Positions 60,988 through 64,000 of a stretch of DNA of 64,000 bases are shown piece by piece. The position numbers and the translations under genes are program-made. The stretch's first letter is position 1. Each line of letters begins with the position of its first letter. The notes beneath the pieces are model-generated. The model saw nothing but the letters and a program-made list of their open reading frames with translations. It made no database searches and was not told the origin of the DNA. Origin of the DNA: Acridotheres tristis (taxonomy: Eukaryota > Chordata > Aves > Passeriformes > Sturnidae); contig CM072906.1 in the NCBI GenBank assembly GCA_037013685.1, positions 1,840,501-1,904,500 on the forward strand, read 5' to 3'.

Positions 60988-60992
60988 GAGGG
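60988..60992 (+). repeat. Target-site duplication, right copy
   Basis: GAGGG directly after the LTR end CA, matching the left copy at 60270-60274. Confidence 0.8.
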
Positions 60993-63244
60993 GAAGTTTA
61001 TGAAGCAGGGTTGTGCTTTCAGCACTGGCTGCTTGGGCCAGGAGCTTCCATGCCCACCATGAAGTGCTGGCTAATCTTGTGAGCCTTTCAGTTCTTGTTT
61101 ATAGTCACTTAATATTATAACTGACAGCAGGAAGGGCCATTGGTCCCTGTGTCACATAAAGACTGAGGCTCAGGAGAACACAATTCAAATTATGGCACCT
61201 TTTTATGCAAAAAAACATGCCTAAAGGCAAAAAGCAGTTTGGCTTTAATTAAAGACTGCTCCCTAAATGACTCTCTAAAACACAAGTGCTTCACAAAATT
61301 CATAACTGAAACCAATGAGATGATTAATTAAACTGAAGACAGTCATTGTTCAAATTTGATATTTAGCAAAGGGAATGATTTTACAGGCATTAAAGATGGG
61401 AGTACTGAACAGAAGCTATAAGACATTTTTTATACCTTTTCTTCACCTAGCACACCACAGGACTTTTCCCTGGGCTTTTCTTCACAGTGTTATTCATCCA
61501 AATGTATCCAAAAATGTAGGAGCCTTATCCAACCTCATGAAAGAGAATTTGAGTATCCTTAGCTACAACACAGGATTAGTAATTTAAGAACCTTCTGTGT
61601 CTGCTGGTTCCTCCCTGGCTCTACTAGAAAAGAGTTCAGGAGTAGCACTGATCTTCCTAAAATGCTTTGGGATCTCCTTGTGCACAAGCTGGGGGATCCT
61701 ATGGATCCTATGGATCCTATGCCCAAGGAAATCAAAAGCAAGAACAACCCCTTTTCTCAGCACACCTTCTGCATCCCAGGAAGGTTTTAGGTTTGGCTGC
61801 ACACCATAAATGCAGCAAGGCAAATTCTCAGGTGCCGCACCCATTTCACCAGTGCTCCCCATCATGAAACTACAGCATCCACAAACACACCTGGACCTCC
61901 TGGATAGCAAGGGCAGGTTATAAAATAGCAGATTTTATATGTTAGAACTGATTTATAACTTAGGCTAGCTATCATGCTGCTGACAGTTCTTTTTTTCAGT
62001 TCAGCATAAAAAAATATCCAATGTTTTATGAGTACAACATTATACCAGCAAAGACTTCTGTTAAAACACAGAGCTCATGTTTGTAGATACAAATGCTATT
62101 CAAGAGGATTCATTTGAAATGTGAAAGGCTGAAGGAGTGAACAAAAGGGAAACTTTTAGAAAATAAATAGAAATAAATTCTTCTAATGACTAAGTAGCTT
62201 TTGTAGGACTTTTTTCCTCCAGCTGTGAGTGATCTAAATGAAACAGTGGCAGGCTTCCAGAAGCTTATAAAATGTCTAATGGGGCCAGGCACTTCCATCA
62301 AGAAGTAACTTGTTCCTATTAGCTTTAAGGGGGTGTGAGATGGGTCAGACTCAGCAGATCAGTGTGGATGTAGCTGGGATGACCCTTCCTCAGAGCCCAT
62401 GTTCCAGACAACTGCATGAGGCTTCACAAATTGTCAGATTCACCTAAAGAATGTGGAGCTCAGGAGAACTGGGAGGAAGGACTCTGCTCACACACCTCTG
62501 GCAAAGATGAGTGACACCAAATCCACAAAGCCTTCCCCAGCCTGGATGGAAAGGCACCTTCCAGGGCAGAAGGAATGATTGGCAGGAATGTGCAAAATTA
62601 AGGAATCTTCCTCTTCTGCTCACAAGCAAAGAGAGGCCAAGGAGCTCCAGACATTCCTAACTTGTGCAAGGGGCCTTAAATCCTGTGTGCTAGGAAATTC
62701 AGCCATGAGGATTGATTGGTGTTTGGACAACCCTGTTCCTCCAGAAGAGCCGTCTGTTTTTCACCAGCTGACAGCACTGTGGGGAAAAGCACAGAGCTGT
62801 GGGGATCAAATCCTGTGTGAGGGACCTGTGGGGTAGAGCATGGATTTCATCATGAAATCTCATGGATTTCAACAGAGACTCAACTTGGCCTGAAAATAAA
62901 TATGTACAGAGAAATGTGTGTTAAATTCTTCATCTGCAGGCTAGAGAAGGACGTGCAACAGGGCATACATGATAAAAGAATAAAACTTAGACACGGGTGG
63001 ACAAGATGCATTAAAAGTAGCTTGAGCAGAGCTCTCCCAGGGTGTTCTCCTCATGTCTGAGGGTGCAGGACTGCCTGGGATTATCTCAGATTGTCCCGTG
63101 GAGCCCCCAGGCTCTGTGCAGGCAGTGCTTGGCTGGGAACCACGGCCCTGCATAAATCACTTCCCCACTTGCTGCCCTTTCTCCCTCATCCCATTTTTAT
63201 CTTTCCCTTGTTTAGATAGGACAATAGCTGTACCACGCCGTGTG
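60993..63244. other. Unique intronic sequence
   Basis: Contains one small tandem repeat at 61694 and otherwise nothing recognised. Confidence 0.5.
61694..61721 (+). repeat. Three exact 9-bp units
   Basis: GGATCCTAT occurs three times in direct tandem, each containing a BamHI-type palindrome. Confidence 0.95.
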
Positions 63245-63460
63245 CTAGTACATTAGCCAGCACAATCTTAATTACAGACTTCAGGCATCATCATGATTAG
63301 AGTAATAAGCTGTAATTACTCCAAGGTGACAGGACTGCACAGACCTTATCTACATAGATAAGAAGATGTAGTAATATTTCATGTCGAGATGCATTTTCCA
63401 GCAGCTACCCATGGAGTGGATTCAGCCTGAGCAGACCCCATGAACACTTGCAGTCTCTAA
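63245..63460. promoter_or_regulatory. Possible enhancer with a GATA palindrome
   Basis: CTTATCTACATAGATAAG at 63345-63362 is a perfect inverted repeat of two GATA sites with a 2-bp gap. Upstream lie CATGATTAGAGTAATAAG and GCTGTAATTACTCC, homeodomain-like cores. The cluster sits in the intron upstream of the AUTS2 exon. Function is inferred from motifs only. Confidence 0.3.
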
Positions 63461-64000
63461 TGGAGGTTTTTTTCTCCTCTCCTGCCAGCATACAAGCCCA
63501 CACATTATTAAGTAAATCCTACAAACATATTAGGCACAGTTTAAAACCATCTCTTTCAGAGATATCTTTCATCAGTAAAGTGCCTTAAGTGTATCAGGAA
63601 GGTGACTTAAATGTATAAATATGTAATTACACGCAATTCAATACAAAAGTGCATTAATATTTATGAGTGTACTGTATAATCTAAAAAAATTTCCATTTGT
63701 TTTATTTCTATTGGGCACATTAATCAGGCTGATGCTGCTGTAGGTGCCCTGGTGGGGAGGGGGCTGTGGTTCCTGGCAGGGCACTGCAATCACCGGGCTC
63801 CAGGGAGCACCCCCAGCTCCAGCCCAGCCCTGCCCTGCCCTGGCCCAGGGCAGGAGAAGCAGCCCCAGCTCCTTCAGGGCATTTCTCGAGGTAGGGGGCC
63901 TGGAGGACACACTGCATTCTTCTCAGCTCTTTCAGGGGGCTGTGCCTGATTTATTTCAGCAAAGTCCATTTCTTGCTACAGAAATGACAACTCACTGATT
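63461..64000. other. Unique sequence at the window edge
   Basis: AT-rich to about 63720, then G/C-richer. No exon or known repeat recognised. Confidence 0.45.

Larger units (their letters stand above)
59409..64000 (-). other. AUTS2: AUTS2 intron upstream of the named exon (intron 1), 3' part
   Basis: Non-coding sequence upstream of the exon in the direction of transcription. It contains a solo LTR at 60275-60987, a small 9-bp repeat at 61694 and a possible GATA-rich regulatory stretch near 63250-63450. No other exon was found. Confidence 0.7.

Overview
The window looks like nuclear DNA of a bird, probably a passerine. It has long non-coding stretches, truncated CR1 retroposons with the avian 3' end, LTRs whose sequence I recognise from finch-type genomes, and several G/C-rich minisatellites. 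No bacterial or viral operon-like gene organisation is present. The passerine assignment rests on recalled repeat families and is an inference.

Only one exon can be named. At 59199-59408 on the minus strand lies a clean 210-nt internal exon of 70 codons, with acceptor and donor both present. Its peptide matches exon 2 of AUTS2, a transcription regulator that works with a variant Polycomb PRC1 complex. Transcription runs right to left, so 59409-64000 is the end of the intron upstream of this exon (intron 1 by human numbering) and 1-59198 is the start of the following intron. I found no sign of the next AUTS2 exon in the window.

The main point of interest is a CpG island at about 10260-11000. 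It contains a possible alternative first exon on the same strand as AUTS2: an ATG in good context, 16 codons, then a near-ideal splice donor in phase 0. AUTS2 exon 2 also ends in phase 0, so this exon could join the next AUTS2 exon in frame and replace the normal N-terminus. This is a hypothesis.

Repeats by region: CR1 fragments at 2.0 and 4.4 kb; a 56-bp minisatellite at 9.9-10.25 kb and a 28-bp one at 10.5 kb inside the CpG island; a 1.5-kb CACAG-type array at 12.85-14.33 kb; a perfectly regular 43-bp array at 16.7 kb; mostly unique intron at 17-31 kb; a nest of a CR1 fragment and two minus-strand LTRs at 31.7-33.5 kb; a second nest at 39.8-41.7 kb, where two nearly identical CR1 ends face each other around a 20-bp minisatellite and a very CpG-dense patch; a 1.9-kb GAGAGCCCT array at 53.6-55.5 kb; and a 713-bp solo LTR with an exact 5-bp target duplication at 60.3-61.0 kb. 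Several AT-rich unique stretches hold clustered homeodomain, POU or GATA-like motifs and are possible intronic enhancers, but conservation could not be tested here.
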